A stretch of DNA of 64,000 nucleotides from Ascaphus truei (taxonomy: Eukaryota; Chordata; Amphibia; Anura; Ascaphidae). Under the pieces are notes generated by a model. It ran no database searches. It saw only the letters and a program-made list of their open reading frames with translations, and was not told the DNA's origin. The position numbers and the translations under genes were made by a program. This document shows, in pieces, positions 45,001 through 53,437 of the stretch (positions within the stretch are counted from its first letter, which is position 1; each line of letters opens with the position of its first letter). Where the stretch lies: the NCBI GenBank assembly GCA_036426205.1, contig WSYH01000085.1:1-64000 (forward strand), written 5' to 3'.

Positions 45001-45698
45001 ACAGGTGCATGGTCAGACCATGAAATATCATGGATCTCTGAGCGAGAGACCCCAGGGACCAATCTATTGGACACCAGGAAGTAGCCTATCCGGCTGTATG
45101 TGTTATGCGGGTGGGAGTAGAAAGTGTACTCGCGTTCTCCCTGGTGTTGCTCTCTCCATATGTCTATAAGTTGACAGCTTGTTATGCCTTTTGTCAGAGT
45201 TAATACGTTGTGTCTGTGGGGTTTGTTAGTGGTCGTGCATCGTTCTAGACTGGGGTTGAGGACTCTGTTCAGGTCCCCCGCTACTATGATATTCCCTTTT
45301 GCGACTTTACTTAGCTTATCAAAGAAACTATTGAAAAAAGAAGTAGCATTGTCATTCGGGGCATATATTGTAGCGAATGTTATTGGATACTCCCTAATGG
45401 AGCCTGTGATTATCAGATATCTCCCCTCTCTGTCTCTATATGTTTTGTCGAGTCGAAATGGAATACGGTTGTGAATTAGGATGGCTACCCCTCTTTTTTT
45501 TTCTCGAGCTGAGGCTAGGAAGTGGGTTCGAAAGTCTTTATCGATATACTTGGGGAAGTTAGTTTGGGAGAAATGAGTCTCCTGTAAGAAGAGCACTTCT
45601 GCCCCCTTGCGCCTGTAGTCTCTGAATGCGACCCTCCTTTTAGCCGGGCTGTTGAGGCCCTTAACATCATGGGATACTAACACTATGTCCTTACTCAT
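42081..45698 (-). CDS. L1/Tx1-like ORF2: endonuclease and reverse transcriptase
   Basis: 1,205 codons from an ATG at 45,698, uninterrupted. APE-type endonuclease: KGLNSPAKRR (13-22), QETHF (39-43), IYAPN (111-115), AGDLN (140-144), SRIGYFLVS (202-210), SDH (228-230). RT: AFDRIDW near 607-613, SGTRQGCPLSPLLFA (654-668), YADD (699-702). A Cys/His-rich end includes CPNQCGEV and HMLWSC. Oddities: the Asn normally preceding VKGLN is Asp (D11), the Asp of the RIDY motif is Gly (G205), KAPGPDG reads KAPVPDG, and the stretch after DWPYL looks a few residues short of the usual FATLERFGF. So the frame is open, but the endonuclease may be inactive. Expected role: target-primed reverse transcription. Confidence 0.93.
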   Translation of the reverse strand: MSKDIVLVSHDVKGLNSPAKRRVAFRDYRRKGAEVLFLQETHFSQTNFPKYIDKDFRTHFLASAREKKRGVAILIHNRIPFRLDKTYRDREGRYLIITGSIREYPITFATIYAPNDNATSFFNSFFDKLSKVAKGNIIVAGDLNRVLNPSLERCTTTNKPHRHNVLTLTKGITSCQLIDIWREQHQGEREYTFYSHPHNTYSRIGYFLVSNRLVPGVSRSEIHDISWSDHAPVELRCTLIPLDRPRANWKLNEILLKIPDLGREVGEKIQEYFEDNEGSVASQATLWEAHKATLRGILMNLAAKRKREREKKTKELETQIAELSALHKTNKREHTLKQLLDTKIKLNLLLTSQAEKEMAWSNRKFYEKANKPDTLLANKLKKKLQNNSIHAIRNQKGDLTSIPGKIVEEFKIYYEKLYNGDKVNHSTKTGELLTTFLKEAKLPTVGRAEREALQTDFTLEEILEVIKALKPAKAPVPDGFSNLYYKKYAKILAPHMLKLFNGVLEGASFPAQMLQASISVIHKPGKDPADCKSYRPISLINSDIKIYSKLIANRVGSVLPGLIHTDQVGFIGGRQAADNTRRIIDLIDLAQKKNTYSMVLSLDAEKAFDRIDWPYLGAFGFRGRLLRAIMALYEGPMARVRHQGFPSEQFHIKSGTRQGCPLSPLLFALCIEPLAAHIRNSPDITGISDGEQEYKAALYADDVILTLSKPLTSLPNVFGILSKFNQISDFKINQSKSEALIINLPKEVEKLIDLNFNFKWQPSAIKYLGVYLTRDYKTLYKANFPRLIKALREDLRVWAKGGISWIGRIHCVKMNLLPKMLYLFQSLPVPLVHSDILSLQSTIMKFIWNKKNPRIAKGILKRPTIRGGLAVPCLFAYYKAAQLAQILQWHTDRSLRRWVELEKKCCAPIDIQKLIWLPKRRVRQIGTPLQAIASSLRVSEATKCSCKLTTQASLMTPIIGNPDFAPGLNSKNMVYWIQAGITRLEDLEGRIHIQTFEQIKSVKDIPNTEFFRYLQIRDFYNKTPIRPARTNFEQLCSRNTETRGLTSRMYREVVCPETSSETRLHYMRQWETDLGETLEDEEWEQITQAAAKSSICTTLKENAYKVLMRWYYTPARLAKFVKGYSPLCPNQCGEVADLQHMLWSCTKVVPIWEQIRDWLQRILDWEIPLDPWLFQLGRRIQGMSNATHKLIAHFAIATGCEIAAL

Positions 45699-47367
45699 TA
45701 GCAGGGATGTGCTGGTCCGTCTGACGTAGCTTCTTCATGCGTTGCCGAGCGTGTCTGCCCGTGTGGCTCCGTCTTACTCCGACCACCTTCCTCTTTCTTA
45801 ACCCATCTGAAAGGAAAAAGGGGAGGGGACATACACAAGGGGACATGGGGGTGAACATATACACAACACCACATACATTAACAATAACATTTGGGCTTTC
45901 TCGACGTTCTCTCACCTCTCTCCTCTCGCCGAGACTTCCTCCTTTGGGCTTGTGACTCTTGTTCAGAATGTTCGGCCTTGAGGTATGGTGTTTGACTCCT
46001 CTCCCCGAACATCCAACCCAAAGGGTTGCACTAGTGCGCCTAGGGATTTTTCTCCCCATCACTAGCGCCTGGCCCATGCAGACTTCGGAGCAGGCCTCCC
46101 CTCGCCGCTCCCGCCTCGCTTCCCCTAATTATCTAACACCTCCTACCCACTGAACTTTGGGTGAACTAACCAAATCCCGCTTAACCTGGGTCCCTTTCTA
46201 CGGTAGCGCTGTCAGTGTCCTCATGAGAAGGTCCCTGTCTGTGGTCGTTGAATTTCGTTCCCTGTGACATCTGTCTTCGACCCGCCTCTATACTTTTTCT
46301 CCTCTCAGCACCCGACCCTATAGTTTATTCGCCTCTCCCCATATCATAGCTCTGTGTAACTCTCTGGGACCTTTTTTCTTTATCCTCCTTACTTTAGGCT
46401 CACTGCCACTTACTTGATTCATCCATCTCTCTGTTCAGCCTTCCTCTTGTTTCCTTCTACTACCTACTCGTACTTTCGATGTCCGTCAGTCCCCCTGCTT
46501 CCCTCTTAACTACTTCTCACATTTTGTTCTAACACTTTCTTTTCTCCTTCCCCTGTTGATACCCTCCTAGTGTGTTAACCCCCACCTACCACTTACTTTG
46601 TCGTCTTGCTCACTTCTCAATCATCTACACTTCCCTAACCTCCTTCTATTCCCTCTCCAACTCCCCCTACTCCCTCTATCTGCCTCCCCTTTCCCTCCTC
46701 CGCTCCCACGTTTCCCTCTTACATGTCTGTTATAACCTCCCTTCCTATCTCTCTATACTCACCTACTTAAACTGTCTTCCCCGTTGTCCCTGATCTGCCT
46801 TCCACTACTGCCCTCTTCCCCTCTTTGGTGTTAGGACTGCTGCCTTCTGCTCCTTCTTCCTCCCCCCTCTTAGGCTCAAGTCCCTCTCTCCTCACTCCTT
46901 CCTTGCTCCGCTCCTTACTCTACCTGTTCTTTCCTCTTATCGGCTTCTGTGTGTCTCGATCGTGCCGGCGTCTAACGCTTCTAACTCTCTAATCCCCGCT
47001 TTTTTTTTTTAAATCTAGCTATAGCTGCCCATTTCCTGCCTGCGGAGAATGTTGTCCTGATCCGGCGCGCCCCAGTCACCTCTCGGGGCCTTCCTCTTTG
47101 CTGCCTCCTCCAAGATGGCGCCTCCTTTGCCGGCTCCGCCCCCTGCCTGATGACGTCCTTCCGGCCCGTCACCATTTTGGATCCAGCTTGCTTCTCGCGC
47201 GGAGGTGTGGGCGCGCTCTCCTGTCTCCCGCCTGAATCTGCCTTCCGGCTCCTGCGTCTCACCGTGGGTTCCAGCTGCCTCGTGCATCGTCACCATCTTC
47301 TTTGCAGGGGACCATCGTGCGTTTCATGGCAAATCCAGCGAAATCTTCCACGGTGCGCTCGGAGCTC
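45699..47367 (-). other. Long inter-ORF region of the L1, CpG-rich then purine-rich
   Basis: 46,980-47,367 is CpG-rich and holds promoter-type words on the plus strand: caagatggcgcc (YY1-like, about 47,112), tgatgacgtccttccgg (CRE/ETS-like, about 47,150) and ccattttgg (about 47,172). 45,950-46,980 is pyrimidine-rich on plus. A basic 93-codon minus-strand frame (46,981-47,262) has no domain. A strong splice-donor-like tgaggtaagtgagt is on the plus strand at 47,371. The role is unknown; an internal promoter is possible. Confidence 0.5.
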
Positions 47368-48435
47368 TCATGAGGTAAGTGAGTGTATGATTCTTTTTAT
47401 TTCAGCGTTCGTCTTACTACTAGGGCACTGCACCGAGGGACCTCTTGTGTTTGCAAACTTTGGGATTTGGCTTATCAACTTTAGCAGCTTAACCAAACAG
47501 CCGCGTAACCTGGAACTGAGTTTATGTCTCTTTCCCCTAGTCTTTATCCTGGTGTGCTCGGGGGGATTTCGGGGACTGTGACCAGATAGGGTCTGGGGTT
47601 GGGCCGCCGGGGGAGCCCCCCCGGGGGCCTCTTCCAGGCCCAGCTTGTGCAGGAAGGAGGGTCCATCCTTCAGGTCTTTAATGATAAAGGATCTGCCGCC
47701 TCGAGCCACCAGCAGGCCGAAGGGGAAGATCCACCGGTATCTGATCCCCTTCTCCCGCAAGGTCCTGGTAATTGGCAATAGGTTTCGCCGGCGGGCCAGT
47801 GTCTCTGGGGATAAATCCTGGAAGATTGAGAGCCTCACTCCCTCATATTCCACCACAGGTAGGGGTCTCGTTTTTCTGAGAACAGCCTCTTTTGTCCTGT
47901 AGTAGTGTAGGCGGATCACTATGTCCCTTGGTTGTTCGGTTTGTAGAGGCTTAGCTCGCAGGGCCCTATGGCATCTGTCCATTGCCAGGGCGTCTTTAGG
48001 GGTCTCAGGGAGCAGCGCTTCCAGCCATTGCTTGATGTACTCCTCATAGTCCAGCACGCTCTCCGGGACCCCTCTTATTCTGAGATTGTTCCGTCTGTCG
48101 CGGTTTTCCGCGTCTTCTTGACGCTCCCTCAGTTCATTTATTTGCTCCTGCAGCTCTATGGATTTTTTATCTTGTCTCCGGATTGCTCGGATGGATTGAT
48201 CCACCTTAGTTTCCAGGACCCCTGTCCTTTCTCCCAGTCCAGTTACTTCCCTCTTCAGCTCCTTAATTTCAGCCTGAAAAAATGCTTTGAGGTCTGTGCA
48301 TAGCCTGTTGATATCGCACTGTCTTGCCGGTCTTTGCTCTTGGAGGGTAAATTCTTCCTCCTCCCCGTCAGGCTCAGTCCCAAAATTTTCTGGTAGCCCT
48401 CTTTTTTTTGCTGGTTTGGGGGTTTTCCGTGACAT
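47368..48435 (-). CDS. L1/Tx1-like ORF1 RNA-binding protein
   Basis: 355 codons from the ATG at 48,435 (MSRKTPKPAKK). The frame is open a little further upstream to a TTG, which I do not use. Residues about 45-112 form a coiled coil (LKAFFQAEIKELKREV ... ELQEQINELRERQEDAENR). NNLRIRGVPESV follows as the first strand of the L1 RRM (transposase_22 family). The C-terminal domain contains LSPETLARRRNLLPITRTLR and YRWIFPFGLLV. It binds L1 RNA as a trimer in known relatives. The tail after about residue 270 is Pro/Lys-rich and not conserved in my memory of the family. Confidence 0.9.
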   Translation of the reverse strand: MSRKTPKPAKKRGLPENFGTEPDGEEEEFTLQEQRPARQCDINRLCTDLKAFFQAEIKELKREVTGLGERTGVLETKVDQSIRAIRRQDKKSIELQEQINELRERQEDAENRDRRNNLRIRGVPESVLDYEEYIKQWLEALLPETPKDALAMDRCHRALRAKPLQTEQPRDIVIRLHYYRTKEAVLRKTRPLPVVEYEGVRLSIFQDLSPETLARRRNLLPITRTLREKGIRYRWIFPFGLLVARGGRSFIIKDLKDGPSFLHKLGLEEAPGGAPPAAQPQTLSGHSPRNPPEHTRIKTRGKRHKLSSRLRGCLVKLLKLISQIPKFANTRGPSVQCPSSKTNAEIKRIIHSLTS

Positions 48436-48559
48436 CCTAGTTTTGTGTACGATCTTTGATTTTATTTTACTGCCGTTTGGTTTCAATTTAAGTGGTTTAT
48501 ATGCGAGTTTATGGGGAGCGAGGCAGGGAGCTATTAGATTAGGCTGCCATATTCCTTGC

Positions 48560-48576
48560 CGTCGCGCATGCGCCTC
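48560..48576. promoter_or_regulatory. NRF1-like site at the L1 5' end
   Basis: tcgcgcatgcgcc matches the NRF1 palindrome GCGCATGCGC and lies within 20 bp of the L1 5' boundary. It is plausible as part of an initiator-type L1 promoter. The match is seen in sequence; the role is inferred. Confidence 0.4.
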
Positions 48577-48593
48577 GGAGCTCTGTAATTTTT

Positions 48594-49499
48594 GTCGTTA
48601 AGGTTGCCGCTGCGTCTGTTTTCTCCTTGGTTTACTGACTCAAGGGAATGGAACAGTCTCTCTGTCTCTCCAGCTCTTGCTCCAGTTTCTGAGCCTTCTC
48701 ACGCTCCCTCTCATACAGAGTCACCTGGTATCGAAGCTCCGCCTCCAATGAGGCTCTGAAGACATGCAGCGTGGCCATTAGCTCCTCATACTGCTCTGTG
48801 GGGATGTACTGGGTATTCAGACGTTCCTGCAGCGCTTGTACCTCTTTAGCAGCCTGCAGCTTTTCTTCCTGCAGAGTTTGCTGCTTCTCCTCAGCATACT
48901 GGAGGTGTGTACGCAGACCTTGCAGTTGGTTCTGCAGTCGGTGCTCTGCTTCAAACTTTTTATCTTTCAAAAGTTTATTTATTTCTTTAAGCACGTGCAG
49001 CTTTTCATTCTTTCCCTTGACGTATTCTGTCAACTCAGAATTGTCTTTTTTTAATCTTAAATTTTCTCTTTTTTCAGTCTCTGTACTATTCAGGGCCTCC
49101 TTTCAGTACACCTTCCATTTTTGCACATCTGCTTGGAGGCGGGCTGTCTCCTGGCGTGAGACTTCCATCTCCAGGTTTAGGTTCTGAAGCTCCTTCTGAG
49201 AGACTTTGAGATCTAAGTTAAGATGTAGGATAGTTTTCCTTGAAATGTCCAGCTCCTCAGTGAGACTGTGAAGTTCCTTTCTGGAGACTTCCTGTTCTAT
49301 GCGGCAGCTGTTTATCTCATGATGTGAGGCATCCAGTGCTCTATGGAGTGTATGAACCTCCTTCTGAGATACGTCTACCTCTGTCCGGACACTGTTGACC
49401 TCCTGTTGTGAGGCATTCAGCTCTATGCGAAGAGTGTGCATCTCTTGCTGGAAGACTGTCATCTGCTTCAGTGCCTCCTCATACTTCCGCTTCAGCTTA
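48594..49499 (-). pseudogene. Coiled-coil Gag-like ORF, central part with 14-residue repeats
   Basis: One frame continues from the MITE site to the L1 site, interrupted by two in-frame stops: TGA near 49,100 after QKWKVY, and TAA near 48,630 after SIPLSQ. Between 49,450 and 49,110 it encodes seven 14-residue units (for example VRTEVDVSQKEVHT, LHRALDASHHEINS, LNLDLKVSQKELQN), i.e. paired heptads. The following part is also helical (LQGLRTHLQYAEEKQQTLQE). The TGA could be CpG decay of CGA. It looks like a long parallel coiled-coil rod, not a canonical Gag capsid. Confidence 0.75.
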
Positions 49500-49848
49500 C
49501 AGTACCAACCAACTTTATTCTCACGCGGCTAGAGCCGCAAGCCGCGAAGTTTCCCGGCTTTCAAAACGAATACCCTCGGCGTGCCGCCCGTCACCGATGC
49601 GAGGTCACGCTTCATCGGGTGCGTGCATGCCATGCGCGCGTGCCCAGGGCTCCCCGAAGGGAGCCCTGGTGTCCTCTAATGTTGGAGATGGCGCTGGGGG
49701 GCTCCGGGGGTCCCGGTGGACCCGGAGAGGAGAGGGGGGTACCTCGATCCTCCGAGGCTCCGGCGCGTGCACAGGACACCCCGGCGCGCTCCCGGTTTCT
49801 GTCGCGGCCGAGACCAGGCAAAAGTTAGAATAAACTCGGCCGCGACTG
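49500..49848. mobile_element. TA-flanked MITE, GC-rich subfamily, inside the LTR element ORF
   Basis: 349 bp between TA at 49,498-49,499 and 49,849-49,850. Ends CAGTACCAACCAACTTTATT and, inward from the right, CAGTCGCGGCCGAGTTTATT. The interior matches 22,002-22,361 (cagggctccccgaa, cgcttcatcgggtgcgtg, gaataaactcggccgc). Removing 351 bp (element plus one TA) keeps the host ORF in frame, which confirms TA duplication and exact ends. Confidence 0.92.
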
Positions 49849-49850
49849 TA

Positions 49851-50452
49851 GCCATCATTATATTAGATTGGCTCTGCTTTTCATCCATGGCGGTAATAGT
49901 AGAGTTTGCAGTATCTAGCTCAGTCTTGAGATCGTCCAATTCTGTCCTGGCCAAAGAGTACATTGTGAGCACATCTTTCTGTAGCATCACGTTATTTTCC
50001 CGTAGCCGATCACAGTCACGCCTGGCAACCTTCAGGGCATCCCCAGGGCTGGTCAAGGGATCGTCTCTCACCGCTTCCGGCTCCGCTTCCCTGGGATGGT
50101 TGGTTGAGGTTTTTTCACTGTTAGCACCGGACAGACACTTCTTTGGGGTACACGACTTCTGCCTTGGGCCCTCTGGATATTCGGTCATCTACGGGACGAC
50201 TTCTCCATTTTCTCTAGGCAGCAGGGCATTTCGGACCCCCTTTTCCTCCGCAAGATCTGCAGATGTGTCTGTTCCTTCCACGGTAAGTGAAGAACCGCTT
50301 TTCTTTTTCTTTTTTCGCCTTTTTGATTTGGATGACACCGTCCCCTCAGGGATACTGGGGTCTCCATCTTCATTCGAAATTTTAGCAGCGTCACTGGATC
50401 CACCTGGCTTTTCTTGCAACTGTAATAGCCGACGGAAATATTCGTGATCCAC
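49851..50452 (-). pseudogene. Coiled-coil Gag-like ORF, middle part
   Basis: The frame runs from about 50,452 (DHEYFRRLLQLQEKPGG...) through a KSKRRKKKKKSG basic patch to VVP, a TAG at 50,191-50,189, and directly on to MTEYPEGPRQ. It then continues to a helical stretch (RDCDRLRENNVMLQKDVL ... ARTELDDLKTELDTAN). The frame matches the parts beyond the MITE and L1. The TAG could be a mutated CAG or a read-through codon; a single copy cannot tell. Confidence 0.7.
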
Positions 50453-51069
50453 TGCTCCCGCTCTATCTCCCGCCGATCATTTTCATCATCATTCGTCTTT
50501 TCGGTTCGTACCGAGTTCAGGCACCCCCACCATTCTTGGGGTGTTTTGTGGGTGTGACTCGGCTTGGGTTCCCCATAAGAGATGTCTTCCTCCTCATCGG
50601 ACTGGAAGGGCCACTCTTCCGTGGGGTAGGGTTCATTACCGGAACGCTGTATTTTGTCCTCCATTTTGGGGCTATCAGGTATATTTTTCTTCCTGACCTC
50701 AGGAGGCGCTATTTCAGCTGTTGTCACTGTATTTGCTAGAACCCCCACCAGTTCTAGTCCTACAGGTGGGCATATTTTGTTTGTAGAGGTCGTAGCTCTC
50801 ACAGGCCTCTCTGTAGACTTTTTCTTCGCTTGAGTAAGTTTTACAATATTAGCAGTACTGTGCATGCATTCACTCTCATCGTCTGAATAAGGCCTGAAGA
50901 GACACTGCTCCGTGTGGTGGGGATCTTTACACCAGGAACACATTTTCTTCCCTATTTTTACAGAGTCTGTATTTGACTTCAGCTGGGTGGCCATTTTAAA
51001 TTCCCAAGGTTCTATTTCTTTAAATACAATTCTTGCTACCTGCCCATTTTCTGGCTTCAGCAAAGGCAT
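50185..51069 (-). pseudogene. Coiled-coil Gag-like ORF, N-terminal part with zinc knuckle
   Basis: ATG at 51,069, with an in-frame TAG about 24 nt upstream. The N-terminus reads KEIEPWEFKMATQL, then CSWCKDPHHTEQC (residues 44-56), a CX2CX3-4HX3-4C zinc knuckle, then an acidic, Ser/Thr-rich linker. Around 50,455 the biologically plausible frame changes: REIEREQW continues better as DHEYFRR in the next frame. So the last 90 codons of this frame are probably off-frame after an indel. The zinc knuckle suggests RNA packaging, as in Gag (inference). Confidence 0.7.
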
Positions 51070-51907
51070 TTGCTTTAAACCATTTACTTGCTATGTGCAA
51101 TCCTTCCGTTACAGCAACAGAATTTGGTTTTCTGCTTGAGTTCAGTAATTTTAAGTCTCATCTTTGGGTATTATGGCATTCACTCTCCCAAGATACATAG
51201 GCAGACTTTTTTTTTTTTTTTTTTACTTGCAGAAAAAAAAACATTCTTTGCAGCGGAATATTTCTTTCACTCCCTTCAGGGTAACTCAACACTCAGCAAT
51301 TGGCTTTGGAATACCTTTTACACAGTTCAGCAATCCCTTTTTCCCCTGTAGGGCAATTTTACACTCAGCATTTGTTTGCAATAAATTCCCCTGCTTCAGC
51401 ACAGTCTTACATCAATTTTCACACTTTTCTGCATATACTCCATTCACAGCTGGTAGTCCTATGCAGTGTGGCAACCTTTATTTGCAAAATCAATACCGCT
51501 CGTGGGTCACCATCTGTATTCACTGCTTCAGCGAAACTTTTGAAAACAACAAACACCTATCCCTTTTAAGGGCTGACTCACTTCTTGAACCATGACTATG
51601 GCTGGAAGGCAAAACCCCTATTTCAATGACCATATTACACTTTGTGATAGGCAAATAAGGTTTACCTGCTTCAGCAGTCTCTCTCTTCTCTTGGGATTGG
51701 GGAAAAGAGTCTATCTGTGGTTTTGTAGGTTTCAGTGCAGTGTAAGTTTCCTGCCTGGGTGTGTATCCCTTTAATTCTGATCTCTGCTGCAGGTGAATCT
51801 TTGTTTTTGTTGCTCAGGTTTGTTTGCAAGACTGTATGCAGGCAAAAGCACACAAAAAAAATTCCACAGGCAATCTCCGGCCCTTTAAACTTCAAAGGCC
51901 ACCTCTC
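51070..51907 (-). other. LTR element leader
   Basis: Region between the primer site and the ORF start in element sense. It contains an A-run (T-run 51,207-51,224 on plus) and no ORF with a domain. It would hold packaging signals if this element is mobilised in trans (inference). Confidence 0.5.
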
Positions 51908-51925
51908 ATCCCACTTCTGACACCA
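51908..51925 (-). other. Primer binding site for tRNA-Leu
   Basis: The plus-strand text atcccacttctgacacca equals the 3' end of vertebrate tRNA-Leu (T-arm end, acceptor, CCA), so the minus strand offers an 18-nt complement. It sits 2 nt from the LTR edge, as expected. The tRNA match is from memory. Confidence 0.85.
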
Positions 51926-51927
51926 TA

Positions 51928-52555
51928 TGAAGGAGGACATGTGCAGAGGTACACAATGGAGACTGTTGTAAGGTGAAATTATAACAAGGCTTTATTGTGC
52001 CTGTCGCTTTAAACAGCAAAAAAATCAACATAAGCGAAACAGTGAGCCAACCAAAAACCCCTATCTCTGCTTTGGAGACTATCTATACATGTAGCTCAGC
52101 CCTCTCTGACTGGGCTGGTTAGCTAAGCTATTTACCAGCCCCAAATCATAGAGACATTTATCAATACAAATAGACATAGATAATAGTCTTATACGAAAAA
52201 GTCTTATCTGTTAGCTGGGCTGCTGTAGGGGAAGCTTCTCTGCTCTCCTGGAACTGCACCCTTGTGTGCACAGAAAATGTCAGGCTCCAAGTTTAGAATC
52301 TTGTCCCCTTTGTCTTGTGGTCAGCTTGTCGCTCAAGACATCTGCCCTTCCTTGGTTCAGCCCCATTGTGGACTAAGGAATCTCTGCTCTGTCTCCAAAG
52401 TTCAGCTCAGGTGTGAGCTAAGGAGTCTCACTTCCTGTCTCAAAAGACAGGCTTTTCTAAGCAATCTAATCAGGCAGGTGGTGTAAGTTAATTGCCTACC
52501 ACCACACTGCTGGATTAGAGGCACATTTGTGAACAGGGATAAGTCCCCTGTTACA
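51928..52555 (-). repeat. 5' LTR
   Basis: Ends TGAAGGAGG...GTTACA on the plus strand; the inner edge has TGA where the other LTR has TGT. Near-identical to 40,007-40,645, including tgtgcacagaaaatgtcagg and caggctccaagtttagaatc. The AATAAA signal in sense is near 51,992. Confidence 0.9.
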
Positions 52556-52560
52556 ATAGT

Positions 52561-52824
52561 GAATTAGAGGAACCTTTTTTAGTTTAGTACTAATTAGAAG
52601 GATGCATATTGTGAAGGTACAAACAGTACAAAAAGTATTAACTTTTACCAGATCCCATCCCATTACACTCTCTGACAAGCTTACTGTATAATTTTGGTCT
52701 TTACTGCCTTATGCTTCACAGGCCATAAAGTGTTTTATTTCAGGTTTGAAAGAAGCTTATTACACTGTCATATCAACAATAGACAATGAGGCAACAATAT
52801 ACATACTATACAATATGAAAAGTT
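52561..52824. other. No recognised feature
   Basis: AT-rich flank of the LTR element, no ORF or repeat supported. Confidence 0.4.
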
Positions 52825-53437
52825 ACAGCTGAACCCCGTTATAGTGCGGTGCTTGAGGTAAAAAGAATCCGATCGTGTTATATGTGCATCGTGTTAAAAA
52901 TAAATTTTTGTGAACATTGCACCCCTCAGGGGTTCCGCGGGCACTGGAGGATGAGAGCTGGGATAACTCTCCCACCCAGCGGTGCAGCAGCACCCCCACG
53001 CAGGACTGACCCAACAGCAGCTGACAGCTCTCTACTCCCTGATTCTGCCTTCAGCTTCTGGCTGACAGGGACAGAGAGGAAAATCAGAGCCAGCTCCCTT
53101 AAAGAGACAGTATGTGTCTGTGTGTGTGTGATCCCCCTCAACAGAGAGCGTCAGAGCGATGTGTCGGCATGGTAACCAGAATCAAATGACGCCGTCGGGT
53201 CAAGGGACATCATTTGATGCCGGAGCCGAGGAGGAGGGGGGGGGGGGTGCAGGCAGCCAGCTCCCTGCCATTTGGGACATGACAAACCATGGTCAACACA
53301 GAAGGGCACAGGAGAGGCTAGAAAATGGCATGGTAGGAAATCTGCATCATGGTACTGCATATTATTGGGAGCCACAATCACATCGCGTTATAAGCAAATT
53401 CACGTTGTAACGGATCACGCTATAACGGGGTTGAGTT
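52825..53437. mobile_element. Tigger/pogo-like non-autonomous element
   Basis: Terminal inverted repeats ctgaaccccgttatagtgcg at the left and cgctataacggggttgag at the right. TA precedes the left end (gtTAcagctgaacc); the exact right boundary is less clear. Internal ttataagcaaattcacg and cgtgttatatgtgcatcg words echo the ends. The interior has a G-run (53,236-53,249) and no transposase. Confidence 0.6.

Larger units (their letters stand above)
41472..48579 (-). mobile_element. Tx1-like L1 LINE, near full length, nested in the LTR element ORF
   Basis: A 14-bp target duplication, gctctgtaattttt, occurs at 41,458-41,471 and 48,580-48,593. The 3' end carries the oligo-A tail (T-run on plus to 41,479). 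Order in sense: about 145-nt leader, ORF1, a long 1.67-kb inter-ORF region, ORF2, 0.6-kb 3'UTR with a C-rich (plus-strand G-rich) tract at 41,649-41,698. Both ORFs are free of stops, so the insertion is probably younger than the decay of the host LTR element. Confidence 0.9.
40007..52555 (-). mobile_element. LTR retrotransposon without pol, carrying a coiled-coil ORF; nested MITE and L1
   Basis: The 5-bp direct repeat atagt flanks the element at 40,002-40,006 and 52,556-52,560. LTRs lie at 40,007-40,645 and 51,928-52,555. In the element's orientation (minus) the order is 5' LTR, tRNA-Leu primer site, 0.85-kb leader, long Gag-like frame, polypurine tract, 3' LTR. Without the nested MITE and L1 it would be about 5.1 kb. 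No RT, RNase H, protease or integrase motif belongs to it (the RT at 42,081-45,698 is the L1). It must have moved using proteins supplied in trans. The family is not one I recognise. Confidence 0.85.

Noticed and set aside
45691..46077. 128-codon frame just before L1 ORF2
   Set aside because: It overlaps the ORF2 ATG in another frame, has a low-complexity, Arg-rich composition and no domain; L1 ORF1 is already accounted for upstream.
48771..49187. 138-codon plus-strand ORF rich in Ser, Cys and Phe
   Set aside because: It is the antisense shadow of the coiled-coil frame on the minus strand; Leu/Glu/Lys codons read backwards give this composition.
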